Translations under genes and position numbers: made by a program | Notes under the pieces: model-generated | Seen by the model: only the letters and a program-made list of their open reading frames with translations | Databases searched by the model: none | What the model was told of the DNA's origin: nothing | Part shown: positions 9,367 to 17,652 of the stretch, piece by piece | Layout of the letters: each line of letters begins with the position of its first letter | How positions within the stretch are numbered: position 1 is the first letter of the stretch | Source: Poecilobothrus nobilitatus | Lineage: Eukaryota; Arthropoda; Insecta; Diptera; Dolichopodidae | Direction: 5' to 3' | Length of the DNA: 64,000 nt | Assembly (NCBI GenBank): GCA_947095535.1 | Contig: OX352773.1 | Location: 123,676,552-123,740,551 of the forward strand

Positions 9367-9422
9367 GTTTATTAATATGCTTTTTTCTTTATAGACAAAA
9401 TCATTTATTTTTATACATAAGT

Positions 9423-10628
9423 TTAGATAATTTTGACCACTTCTCCTGTTAATGGTTTATATTCAATTAAGCGATCATGCAAAATAAGACAATAAGCTGT
9501 AGTATTGTCTGGAATTTTTTTTAAAGTTTTTAATTCAATCTTGACATCAACTGGTCCCATTTTAAGATTATCATTTTGATAACGAGTATCAATTATGAAG
9601 ATTGGAGAATTAGTTTTAAAGTTGTCCCATGAAACTAAAGGCTCTGATAATGAGTTATTATAATAAAAGCTTCTAAAATTCGAATATGCTTCATATGCTA
9701 AAGCATAACGATTTTTTGTAAAATCTAAATTCATATCTTCATATGGATATGATTCTGAATTTAAATATACTTTTATATTTTCAATATCACAATAATTAAA
9801 AGTTGAAGGATCTTCATCCAGTTTATTTTGTTTACCAGTCTGTAGAGCAAAAATAATAAAACGAGGTTTTTCTAGTTGTGAGGCTGTTTTAACATTCCAA
9901 ATATGATGTGTAGTTCCTGCTGGTAATGTGGGATATTCATGTAATTCCCAATTTCTAAAAGGAATTTTCATAACCGAACCATTTCCAATACTTTTGTATA
10001 AATTTAATTTAAGATTATCAGCTAAGTTAATATGTTGAACCTTCCAATATATTTTTGTAACAGTAATTTTTGGTTTTTCACTTGCATTAGCACTGCTACA
10101 TAATAATGAATTATCATTTGATCGAGAACGAGTTAATATTAATTCATGTTTTGCATTTGGAATAATGTTTTTGTAGTCTTCAGCAAACCCTATTAATCTT
10201 TTTAATGGTATACAAAAATTAAAATATAAATTATTTATTTTAATTGATGCATCAGGTGACCAACTTCCATTGTATAAAGCTCTACTTTCATTTGGGTTGA
10301 GTGAAATATAGTTTTTTAATGTTGAAGTTATTCCAACATTACGATTATGATCAATTTCCTTACCATTAAGTTCATAGCGAATTTCATCAAATAGAAATGG
10401 TATAGCATTATTAACTAGTTTAGTGTGAGTAACAACTGTTCCATCATGTTTTGATACATATCCTTCAATGCAGATTAGACTTGTTGAGGGCAATATATTT
10501 AAGTTCTGATTTTGTATTTGTATTCGTATAATATCGCTTAATCCAAATGAGTTTAAGAATGGTGAATATGAATGCCATTGAGCGCTTGTTATAGTTTCAT
10601 CAAAAATTGGATCATTAAAGAGTTCCAT
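9423..10628 (-). CDS. MCP: Major capsid protein (double jelly-roll type)
   Basis: 401 aa, ATG at 10628. By position and composition this is the Polinton major capsid protein: beta-rich throughout, with the N-terminal words ITSAQWHSYSPF and LICIEGYVSK, and C-terminal IELKTLKKIPDNTTAYCLI followed by DRLIEYKPLTGEV. Polinton major capsid proteins are predicted double jelly-roll capsomers related to adenovirus and virophage capsids (established for the family). It lies directly downstream of the minor capsid gene on the same strand with one small ORF between, as in a capsid operon-like cluster. Open from start to stop with no visible break. Length fits the shorter arthropod versions. Confidence 0.85.
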   Translation of the reverse strand: MELFNDPIFDETITSAQWHSYSPFLNSFGLSDIIRIQIQNQNLNILPSTSLICIEGYVSKHDGTVVTHTKLVNNAIPFLFDEIRYELNGKEIDHNRNVGITSTLKNYISLNPNESRALYNGSWSPDASIKINNLYFNFCIPLKRLIGFAEDYKNIIPNAKHELILTRSRSNDNSLLCSSANASEKPKITVTKIYWKVQHINLADNLKLNLYKSIGNGSVMKIPFRNWELHEYPTLPAGTTHHIWNVKTASQLEKPRFIIFALQTGKQNKLDEDPSTFNYCDIENIKVYLNSESYPYEDMNLDFTKNRYALAYEAYSNFRSFYYNNSLSEPLVSWDNFKTNSPIFIIDTRYQNDNLKMGPVDVKIELKTLKKIPDNTTAYCLILHDRLIEYKPLTGEVVKII

Positions 10629-10629
10629 T

Positions 10630-10809
10630 TTAATTTACTTTTAGATGATATCCAAGAGATTTTAAATATTCTTTATTTTCAAAAGATAATCGTTTTTTGT
10701 ATTTTAATTGTTGAGTACCTCCTCCATTGACTACCTTTAATGAATTAAGGTGATGTTTATCATTCCGTGAATTTATATTGGATTGATAATTTTGATTAAA
10801 TACGATCAT
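10630..10809 (-). CDS. Small capsid-module ORF between minor and major capsid genes
   Basis: 59 aa, ATG at 10809, stop at 10630, one base before the major capsid ATG. Its start overlaps the last codons of the minor capsid gene (stop at 10796). The tight overlap on both sides and the position are good reasons to call it real. It has a GGG turn, basic residues and a C-terminal RLSFENKEYLKSLGYHLK helix. I have no firm family name; a conserved small virion or assembly factor is the best guess from context. Confidence 0.55.
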   Translation of the reverse strand: MIVFNQNYQSNINSRNDKHHLNSLKVVNGGGTQQLKYKKRLSFENKEYLKSLGYHLKVN

Positions 10810-11494
10810 CCTGAAGCTTTAAGTGTAATCTTAATGTTATTGTTTCTCCTCGAAAATTAATTAAATTACCGTTCTGATCAAGGAGTTTTACAGTAATAGA
10901 ACTTATCTGATTAATAGTTACCGGCAAATAAATTACATTCTTAGGAACTTCAATTATTTTATAGCCAGGACTGACATTAATAGAGAATTCATGTAGAATG
11001 TGAGCCTCTTTTTCATTAATATAAGCTCCAGAAATAATATTGCATTCTACTCTTATTATATTTATTTTATTAATATCAACAAAAAGATCTGAAGTATGCC
11101 AATTATTAGCTAATAATTTCTTCTTACTGAAACCTAATAATCTACCAATTGTATCTTCTCTTTCAAAATCAATATCCTTATCAGCAAAAATTTCACACTT
11201 TAATGTATTATTATTTGCTCTTATAATTAATTTTTCCTTATCTGCTTTGGTTATATTCAACGCTTTCCTAAGAAATAGTTCAATATCACCAATTTCATAT
11301 GAACCTGTTGGAATTGTAATAGGTTTATCATCAATAATAAATGTATTATTATCCTCATCTATATTAGGTATTGAGTTATACGTTTGAAAATCAACTAAAC
11401 CACAGGTATATTCTCTTCCCTTTAGATCTATAGGGGGGAAATAATTAGTTGTCAATGTGGAAGAGTTTCCGTTTAAAGTTAATGTTATTGACAT
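10796..11494 (-). CDS. mCP: Minor capsid (penton-like) single jelly-roll protein
   Basis: 232 aa, ATG at 11494. Opens MSITLTLNGNSSTLTTNYFP followed by GREYTCGLVDFQTYNSIPN and a TGSYEIGDIE word, typical in my knowledge of Polinton minor capsid proteins, which form the five-fold vertices. The rest is beta-rich and ends RLHLKLQDDRI. It is first of the minus-strand pair with the major capsid gene, and the short ORF 10630-10809 overlaps its end. No frame break. Confidence 0.85.
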   Translation of the reverse strand: MSITLTLNGNSSTLTTNYFPPIDLKGREYTCGLVDFQTYNSIPNIDEDNNTFIIDDKPITIPTGSYEIGDIELFLRKALNITKADKEKLIIRANNNTLKCEIFADKDIDFEREDTIGRLLGFSKKKLLANNWHTSDLFVDINKINIIRVECNIISGAYINEKEAHILHEFSINVSPGYKIIEVPKNVIYLPVTINQISSITVKLLDQNGNLINFRGETITLRLHLKLQDDRI

Positions 11495-11816
11495 GTCTTT
11501 AATCGATATAATGAGATATTTCAGTTGTGTATTCTGTTTTTATAGGTTTTTAAGGCTAATCCAAAATTCAATGATTTAGATTTAAGGCTAATACCCATTA
11601 ATAATATAATATACATACATACAAAAATCTTTCGTTTAAATTTCTTTTGTTATAACTAAGTTCTAATTATTCTTTATCAGTTAGTTTTTTATTTCATTTA
11701 TGTTCAAATATAGAGAAATAACCTTGAACTTCAACAAAATTATTAATGTAGGTCAGTTTAAATAAAGCTAGACTAGAATAAAAAATTTTTTTTATTTTTT
11801 TTTTATTATTTTTTAT
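11495..11816. other. Intergenic, upstream of the capsid genes
   Basis: AT-rich, no ORF. It should contain the promoter for the minor/major capsid pair near 11500-11560 (minus strand) and the 3' end of the protease transcript. The words aaggctaatcc and aaggctaatacc repeat near 11549 and 11583. A T-rich tract at 11788-11815 abuts the protease stop. Confidence 0.5.
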
Positions 11817-12232
11817 TTACTGATAATATTTTTTTTTCTTAACAATATGAAATAAAAATTCTAAACATAAATGTCCACAATTGTAAGAATTAAAATTTTG
11901 ATATTTATTATAATTATATGTAAGCTTATCTCCTAAATATTTTATTACTTCTAATGGTGGTCTTAAATTTCCAAAACTATCAAAATAATGAGTTATTTCA
12001 TCATTTTTAAAATAAGCTACCCAATGCGTTCCATATCCAATAGAATTATCCAAATTTATTATACCACATTCATATTTCCAAGGTCTACGTATTGGTAAAT
12101 TATCTCTCATAAAAACTCCTCGAAAATGTTTTAAGTATTTTTTACCAAAGTTTTCTAAATCAATATTTGTAAGAGCTCTATTGGGTAGCTTGATTAATGG
12201 TTTTTTGGATTCAAATAAAGACCTAATCCTGT
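11817..12232 (-). CDS. PRO: Adenain-like (C48/Ulp1-fold) cysteine protease
   Basis: Virion maturation protease of Polintons, related to adenovirus adenain (family knowledge). From the first ATG (12110) the readable protein is 97 aa with the full catalytic set: H29 in THWVAYF, D44 in YFDSFG, Q71 and C78 in NCGHLC (Q and C seven apart as expected). The frame is open upstream to about 12232 and encodes family-like residues (ALTNIDLENF, HFRGVF) with no ATG, overlapping the 3' end of the PLA2-like gene by ~39 bases. Either the original start was lost, a non-AUG start is used, or translation is coupled to the upstream gene. The C-terminus is Lys/Tyr rich. Confidence 0.9.
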
Positions 12233-13006
12233 TTTATATGGTTTTAAATGCAATCCATTACCTCCTTTTAATGCAATCGCCTCCATCATTTTATTATGAC
12301 GTTGACTTTCTTTTAACTCTTTGTGAGCATTTTTAGCATCGTTAACAGCTTTAGTTATTCCTGCAGCGCCGCCTGAAAGTGCTCCAATAGCAGATAGACC
12401 AGCAAATATAGGGATTAAAGGTAAAACTCCTCCAATTTTTGGTACAGGAATTATTCGAGGAATGTCAATGTTTTTTTTTTTCTGTCCTTTAGAAAACTTT
12501 CTAGCAGCATGCAAAGCTAATTTTATAATATTTTTATTATTCATTGGTAACTTCATAGTTCTAACAGCTTCTTTTGCTTCGTTTATAATATTTTTCAAAG
12601 GTTTTTTTCTTTGAATGTTTTTTTTTTTTTTTAACCCCATACCGAGTTTAACTTTAGCTTTCATTGTGTTTGTAACTAGATATGAATTTAACCGTTCACC
12701 AAAACTTGAATCTTTAGCTTTTGCTCTTTGCCAAGCTTTCTCTACCAATATTTTATCTGCTATATGACGTTGATTTTGATCAGTATTTTGAGAATATGCT
12801 ATATCATGCTCTCGACAAGCCTCGTCTAAACCATTAATTCCTTTATCACCACGTGCTAATCGTTTTGCTAGTTTTGTCCCAGGACCGCAATAATTATAAC
12901 CAGGTAAATGTGCTTCAAATGGCAGTTTATTAATTAGAGAATTAACTATACCTTTTCCATTAACAGTTTTTTGGTTACTGATTGAATATTTATTATAAAG
13001 AGACAT
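12194..13006 (-). CDS. Capsid-module protein with parvovirus-VP1-like phospholipase A2 domain
   Basis: 270 aa, ATG at 13006. Residues ~31-75 carry the secreted-PLA2-like signature: calcium-loop YCGPGT (39-44) and catalytic HDIAY (H67, D68, Y71) with DEACREHD around it, as in the parvoviral VP1 unique region. The middle is very basic (KKKKNIQRKK, GQKKK). Residues ~190-222 are a hydrophobic Gly/Ala-rich segment (LPLIPIFAGLSAIGALSGGA) resembling membrane-active capsid cement proteins, and the end is GLGLYLNPK. In Polintons this domain is thought to help virions cross membranes (established for the domain, inferred here). It diverges from the ATPase gene with a 56-base gap. Confidence 0.88.
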   Translation of the reverse strand: MSLYNKYSISNQKTVNGKGIVNSLINKLPFEAHLPGYNYCGPGTKLAKRLARGDKGINGLDEACREHDIAYSQNTDQNQRHIADKILVEKAWQRAKAKDSSFGERLNSYLVTNTMKAKVKLGMGLKKKKNIQRKKPLKNIINEAKEAVRTMKLPMNNKNIIKLALHAARKFSKGQKKKNIDIPRIIPVPKIGGVLPLIPIFAGLSAIGALSGGAAGITKAVNDAKNAHKELKESQRHNKMMEAIALKGGNGLHLKPYKTGLGLYLNPKNH

Positions 13007-13062
13007 AATATTAAGTTGTTTAGTTTAAGAAAGTCACTCAAATACTAATCACCTTTTATAAA
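13007..13062. promoter_or_regulatory. Divergent promoter gap between PLA2-like and ATPase genes
   Basis: Only 56 bases separate the two opposing ATGs, so initiation signals for both the minus-strand virion genes and the plus-strand ATPase series must lie here or inside the flanking coding sequence. AT-rich; no motif I can name. Confidence 0.5.
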
Positions 13063-13746
13063 ATGAAATTTATAAAATTAGATAATGCAGTTAAAATTAA
13101 AAATTTTGATCAAAATTCAAAAAAGAAAATAAAAAAACATGGTAAATGTTTTCCAAATAGTATAAGAGGATTAATAATCGGACCTTCAAATTGTGGTAAA
13201 ACTAATGCTATGATAAGTATGCTTTTAGATCCTAAAGGGCTCAAATTTCAAAACATATATATCTACTCGAAATCATTGCATCAACCTAAATATGAATATT
13301 TAAAAAAATTAATAAAACCAATCAAAGGAATGGGGTATAATGAATTTTCAAATAATGCTGATGTAATTGACCCATCGGCCTCACAACCAAACTCAATATT
13401 TATTTTTGATGATGTAGCTTGTGATAAACAAGATAATATAAGAGCCTATTTTTGTATGGGACGTCACCAAGAAGTAGATAGCTTTTATTTATGTCAGTCA
13501 TATACAAGAATTCCTAAGCATTTAGTTAGAGATAATGCAAATTTTTTGATTATATTTAAGCAAGATGATTTAAATTTAAAACATATATATAATGATCATG
13601 TGAATTCTGATATGTCATTTAATGAATTTAAAAAATTAAGTGCATGTTGCTGGAATGATAATTATGGTTTTCTATTAATTGACAAAGATAGTGGTTTAAA
13701 TAATGGACGATATAGAAAAAATTTTGATGCATTTGCTAAATTTTAG
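13063..13746 (+). CDS. ATP: FtsK/HerA (A32-like) genome-packaging ATPase
   Basis: 227 aa, ATG at 13063. Walker A GPSNCGKT at residues 40-47, Walker B SIFIFDDV at 111-118, and a downstream CQSYTRIPKHLVRDNANF segment characteristic of the A32-type packaging ATPases of Polintons, adenovirus-like and NCLDV-like viruses (family knowledge). It drives DNA into preformed capsids. No frame break; all key residues are present. First gene of the plus-strand series leading to PW, fibre-like protein and integrase. Confidence 0.95.
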   Translation: MKFIKLDNAVKIKNFDQNSKKKIKKHGKCFPNSIRGLIIGPSNCGKTNAMISMLLDPKGLKFQNIYIYSKSLHQPKYEYLKKLIKPIKGMGYNEFSNNADVIDPSASQPNSIFIFDDVACDKQDNIRAYFCMGRHQEVDSFYLCQSYTRIPKHLVRDNANFLIIFKQDDLNLKHIYNDHVNSDMSFNEFKKLSACCWNDNYGFLLIDKDSGLNNGRYRKNFDAFAKF

Positions 13747-13754
13747 TTAAACCT

Positions 13755-13945
13755 AGTTCCGTTAGCAGTTGGCAGTTACAAACTGAACAGGTCATTTAAT
13801 AGATATCAATTAGTAGTTTGCAGTTAGCAGATAGCAGATAGCAGTTACCAGTCAGCAGTTAGCGGTTTGCAGTTAGCAGATAGCAGATAGCAGTTACCAG
13901 TCAGCAGTTAGCGGTTAGCAGTTAGCAGTTAGCAAGAGAACAGTT
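13755..13945. repeat. cagttagcagatagcag minisatellite
   Basis: About 190 bp of imperfect 7-bp units (agcagtt, agcagat, accagtc) with higher-order repeats: the block agcagatagcagataccagtcagcag-like occurs twice. It fills the gap between the ATPase stop and the PW-type ORF. Base composition is clearly less AT-rich than the surroundings. Confidence 0.85.
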
Positions 13946-13993
13946 CAGTCGATAATTTACAGTTAATAATTGAACTAATCCACATTAAAAAAA

Positions 13994-14961
13994 ATGGATG
14001 AACAACTTATGAAAGATTTAATGAAAACTCGTAAAAATTTAAAAAGGAAATTTCAATCTTTAAAAGTTCAGAAGCTATCAGAAGACCGTAATCGAGAAGA
14101 AGCTTTCACTCTAATTACAAAACCATTGAAAGAATTGACAAATGTTGTCAAACAACAACAACAATTTTCAAATAATGTTATCAAACCTGAAATTAAATCG
14201 CCTGCTGACGATGATAACACCTTAAAATTAATTAGATCATTTAAGCCAGAAGTTAAAACGCCTAGCAACAAAAGTAATACTCATAGTAAGTTTATAACTT
14301 CAACACCAAATACTATAAAATTTGAGACGTCATCTATAACTGATAATATTATTGATGAATCATCAATTTCGCAATTTCCTGTTCTTAGCAAGTCACAACT
14401 TGATAAATCATATGGACCCTATTTTGATGAGTCATTAAATGTTCGAAAACTTGGGAATGCTAAGTTTGAAATAGTAAGGATATTTTGATTGATAATGAAG
14501 TTTTTAAAGGAACTGATGGTCTATATGAATTGATATTTAAAAAAAACCCCATAAACTATACTGAAAGTGATTTAAAAACATATCAACAAATACTTAACAA
14601 AACGAATGCACATAGAAGAAATTATGATCATTTAGAGCAAATAAAAGGAAACAAAAGTTTTAAATACAAAAATATATTAAGAAAATTATATGAACATGAT
14701 TATAATACTAGACATAAAAAAACTGGTTCAGGTTGTTTGAAAAAAAATTTTATTAATTATTTTAATAAATCTTCTTCTACACCGGAAACCCATTTAAATT
14801 ATACAAATCAATCAAATCAGTATGTTTATTGGGATGATCCTAATGAGTTAGTTGACAGATTAAAACTTTTAATTAGTTCACAATCTGCTGGTAACAATAA
14901 TCATCACAATGAAATTATATCTATAATTGAAGAGTTAAGAGAAGCAAATATAATTCAATAG
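13994..14961 (+). pseudogene. PW: PW-type Polinton protein, split by a frameshift at 14480-14488
   Basis: Two adjacent open frames make one recognisable protein. The first (13994-14488, 164 aa, ATG start) has a basic coiled N-terminus and a disordered middle and stops at tga 14486-14488, just after LRKLGNAKFEI-type residues. The second (14485-14961) overlaps by four bases, contains no ATG at all, and carries the family core: GTDGLYELIFKKNP, TGSGC and the C-terminal DPNELVDRLKLLI and IISIIEELREANII words that I know from Polinton PW proteins. The shift lies at a TTTT run. Either this copy is mutated or the gene uses recoding. Role unknown, probably virion-associated. Confidence 0.8.
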
Positions 14962-14992
14962 CTATTTAGATTAACAATCAGTTAAAACCATA

Positions 14993-15499
14993 ATGTCACT
15001 TGATAAGTTTGGGCGTAGTACAGCTTCTTCTTCTTACAGAAAACTACATACTCAAGGTCCTCCAGGTATAGGTTTCAAATTAAATTCTGAAGGAAATTAT
15101 GATTTAGATAACAAAATTTTATCAAATGTTCAAGAACCAATTGATGGAAGGGATGCAGCAACACAAAATTATGTAAATAATCATATTTTCTTTCAGAAAG
15201 AATTATTACGAAACGAAATGAAAGAAATGTTTACTCGTTTAGAGACATCAGTATCTATAGAACTTAAATTATCAGAAGAAAAATTAAAAATATTAGAAGA
15301 AAAAGTACAAATTAGTTTAGAGGAAATCCATATCAAATTCTCGCAATTGTTAAATGATAAATTTTCACAAATGAGTGATTTTATTGAATTTCAAATCAAA
15401 AAACCAATTAAATTTATTAATGATAGACTACAAAAAGCTGAAGCTCAAGCTCAATCAGCATTGGATTTATTAAGTGGTTTAGAACTTATAAAAAAATAA
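14993..15499 (+). CDS. Fibre-like coiled-coil protein with GPPGIGFKL head
   Basis: 168 aa, ATG at 14993. The N-terminus has KFGR then QGPPGIGFKLNSEGNYDLD and VQEPIDGRDAATQNYV, a pattern like the collar of tail or virion fibres, and recurrent in Polinton proteins in my knowledge. Residues ~70-150 form a continuous amphipathic coiled coil rich in Glu, Lys and Leu. Likely a trimeric virion surface or attachment component (inference). Follows PW by 31 bases on the same strand. Confidence 0.7.
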   Translation: MSLDKFGRSTASSSYRKLHTQGPPGIGFKLNSEGNYDLDNKILSNVQEPIDGRDAATQNYVNNHIFFQKELLRNEMKEMFTRLETSVSIELKLSEEKLKILEEKVQISLEEIHIKFSQLLNDKFSQMSDFIEFQIKKPIKFINDRLQKAEAQAQSALDLLSGLELIKK

Positions 15500-15528
15500 T
15501 TGGAATCACTTGTCATTTAATATTCAAA

Positions 15529-15822
15529 ATGGATATACATCAAATCGGATATACTTTAAATAATTTTTTAGATAATTATGAAGATATTTTATTGGAGGAA
15601 CATTATGAACAATTAAAAATTCATTTCAATTTTTTAAAATTATTTAAAAATTCTATACAAATTGAAACGAAAGAGTATGGATACCATTGGGATATATGTC
15701 CCTATACATCAGACAACATAACAACTGTTCCAGATACTTGTCCTTGTCATTCAGCAGAACATCATATGTTAAAATGTTCCAAACTAATGGATTTATATAA
15801 AAGAATAAAAAATAAATCATAA
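15529..15822 (+). CDS. Cys/His-rich small protein, unknown
   Basis: 97 aa, ATG at 15529, 29 bases after the fibre-like gene. N-terminal two thirds are helical (LDNYEDILLEEHYEQLK). The C-terminal third has closely packed ligands: HWDICPY, TCPCHSAEHH and LKCSK, i.e. four Cys and several His, suggesting one zinc site. Unrelated to the CxxC paralogues by pattern. No family recognised. Confidence 0.65.
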   Translation: MDIHQIGYTLNNFLDNYEDILLEEHYEQLKIHFNFLKLFKNSIQIETKEYGYHWDICPYTSDNITTVPDTCPCHSAEHHMLKCSKLMDLYKRIKNKS

Positions 15823-15885
15823 TATAACTTTATATATACATAAATAAAGAATATAAATTTTAAATATATTTTATTGTTTGCTTTT

Positions 15886-15888
<3 letters not shown>

Positions 15889-15924
<36 letters not shown>
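15889..15924. repeat. (TA)n microsatellite
   Basis: About 18 uninterrupted ta units just upstream of the integrase ATG (15954). Likely slippage-prone; may lie in the promoter or leader of the integrase. Confidence 0.9.
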
Positions 15925-15929
<5 letters not shown>

Positions 15930-15953
15930 TATATAGACACATTTTATTTAAAA

Positions 15954-16874
15954 ATGGGTAAAAGAGAGGTGGTTGAAGAGCTGCATAAACCTGCACGAAG
16001 AAATTTTAAACGCCGTAGAGTTATAATTAAAGGATTTGATGATCTTTGGCAAGCTGATTTAGTAGAAATGGGTTCATATGCTAAAGAGAATAAAGGATTT
16101 AAATTTTTATTAACTGTGATTGACTGCTTTTCTAAGTATGCCTGGGCAATCCCTATAAAAGCAAAAACTTCAGAAAACGTCACAAAAGCAATGCAAAATA
16201 TTTTTCTAACTTCTAAAAGACATCCGCAAAATTTACAAACAGATGATGGTAAAGAATTTTTTAATAAAATATTTAAAAAATTAATGGATAAATATCATAT
16301 AAATCATTATTCTACATTTAGCATATTAAAGGCCTCTATTGTTGAACGTTTTAATAGAACTTTAAAAGAAAAGATGTGGAAAGAATTTAGTTTTAATGGA
16401 AATTATAAATGGATTAACCTAATTCAAGAATTAACAAAACAATATAACAATACTAAACATCGAACAATTAAAAAACGACCATCTGATGTCAATAAAGATA
16501 ATTCTGGAAATTTACTTAAAACTATATATAACCATATTAAAATTTCACCACCATACAAATTTAAAATTGGTGACTTAGTTCGAATAAGCAAGTATAAACA
16601 TGTTTTTGAAAAAGGCTACACACCAAATTGGACAACTGAAATATTCAAGATAAGAAAAGTTCAAATCACTAACCCTGTCACATACTTACTGGAAGATTAT
16701 CAAGGTCAACCTATACAAGGAAGCTTCTATGAATATGAATTGTTAAAATCTAAACATAATAATATTTACCTAGTTGAAAAAGTTATTAAAAGTAAAGATA
16801 ATAAGATTTTTGTAAAATGGCTTGGATTCTCATCTGATCACAATTCATGGATAAATAAAACTGATTTAATATAG
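15954..16874 (+). CDS. INT: Polinton integrase (rve core plus chromodomain)
   Basis: 306 aa, ATG at 15954. Catalyses insertion of the element with 6-bp staggered cuts (family knowledge). Catalytic triad visible: D35 in WQADLVEM, D97 in LQTDDGKEF and E131 in SIVERFNRTL. Residues ~205-225 (KIGDLVRISKYKHVFEKGY) form the SH3-like region with PNWTTEIF. The C-terminal ~35 residues (VEKVIKSK, FVKWLGFSSDHNSWI) are a chromodomain-type fold, as usual in Polinton integrases. The core is intact. No classic HHCC finger is seen ahead of the core; starting at RRNFKRRR is usual for arthropod Polinton integrases. Confidence 0.96.
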   Translation: MGKREVVEELHKPARRNFKRRRVIIKGFDDLWQADLVEMGSYAKENKGFKFLLTVIDCFSKYAWAIPIKAKTSENVTKAMQNIFLTSKRHPQNLQTDDGKEFFNKIFKKLMDKYHINHYSTFSILKASIVERFNRTLKEKMWKEFSFNGNYKWINLIQELTKQYNNTKHRTIKKRPSDVNKDNSGNLLKTIYNHIKISPPYKFKIGDLVRISKYKHVFEKGYTPNWTTEIFKIRKVQITNPVTYLLEDYQGQPIQGSFYEYELLKSKHNNIYLVEKVIKSKDNKIFVKWLGFSSDHNSWINKTDLI

Positions 16875-16927
16875 AGAAAAAAATTTTTTTTTATTTCATA
16901 TTATTTTAATCACATTTTTTTTTGTTT

Positions 16928-17569
16928 TTAATGAATTTCCATTTGATATGTCGGATCCTGTTTGATTGTTCGCAAATCAATTACAGTGAAATCAGATTTA
17001 TATTCTGTATCTACCATCATAATTTTTTCTGCCTCTCCATCACCTGTAATTCTTTCAACTAATATTTCTCGATATTCATGACACTGAATTTTAAGATACT
17101 TTTTAATAAAAATGCTATCATATTCACATCTCACAGTGAGTTTTTGATTCTCACCAAAATTCAATACAAAATGTCTATAAAATATATGCTCACTATTTAT
17201 TATTCCACCAATATTCTGCTCTTTTAAAACTAATTCGTTTCTAAAAGCTTTAATAGCATCATCTATAGATGCATATTGTGGTACTGAATCAGCTTTATCT
17301 GATAAAAATTGATCAACTGCTTGCAAAGTAGTTAATGGTTGTATTGTAGTTGTTGTTGTAATTTCACTAACATTTGTTTCTGAGGAAATTACATGTTTTA
17401 AAAACTGGACTGATAAATTCACTTTAACAGTCTCATTATTTGGAAGTAATATATTAAAGTATGTGCTCCCATAAGCTGATTGATCCAATCTAATATTAGA
17501 AGTTGGAGCTGAATTTGTTTGAATAGTAAACAAGCAAAATATTAAAATAAAAAATGATTTCATTGTCAC
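16928..17569 (-). CDS. Predicted secreted protein, unknown
   Basis: 213 aa, ATG at 17569 (the next Met, two codons later, is equally plausible). Residues 4-21 are a strong signal peptide (SFFILIFCLFTI, then TNSAP cleavage-like). The mature part has possible N-glycosylation sites (NETV, NLSV, NVSE), a Thr-rich linker (TTTTTIQPLTT) and a beta-rich C-terminus with two Cys (VRCEYDSIF, IQCHEYR). No transmembrane segment, no family recognised. It is not a Polinton core gene. It lies convergent to the integrase (stops 54 bases apart) in a minus-strand island with the next two genes. A cargo gene acting outside the cell or in the secretory path is inferred. Confidence 0.7.
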   Translation of the reverse strand: MTMKSFFILIFCLFTIQTNSAPTSNIRLDQSAYGSTYFNILLPNNETVKVNLSVQFLKHVISSETNVSEITTTTTIQPLTTLQAVDQFLSDKADSVPQYASIDDAIKAFRNELVLKEQNIGGIINSEHIFYRHFVLNFGENQKLTVRCEYDSIFIKKYLKIQCHEYREILVERITGDGEAEKIMMVDTEYKSDFTVIDLRTIKQDPTYQMEIH

Positions 17570-17652
17570 AAAAAAATCTTTGATCTATCTTCATTCAAGG
17601 TTTATGCAGTAATGTGTGTTGAGAGAAATTAATAGTATATATTTTACACTTT

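Noticed and set aside
11040..11387. 115-aa plus-strand frame opposite the minor capsid gene
   Set aside because: Antisense shadow of a well-supported gene; no features of its own.
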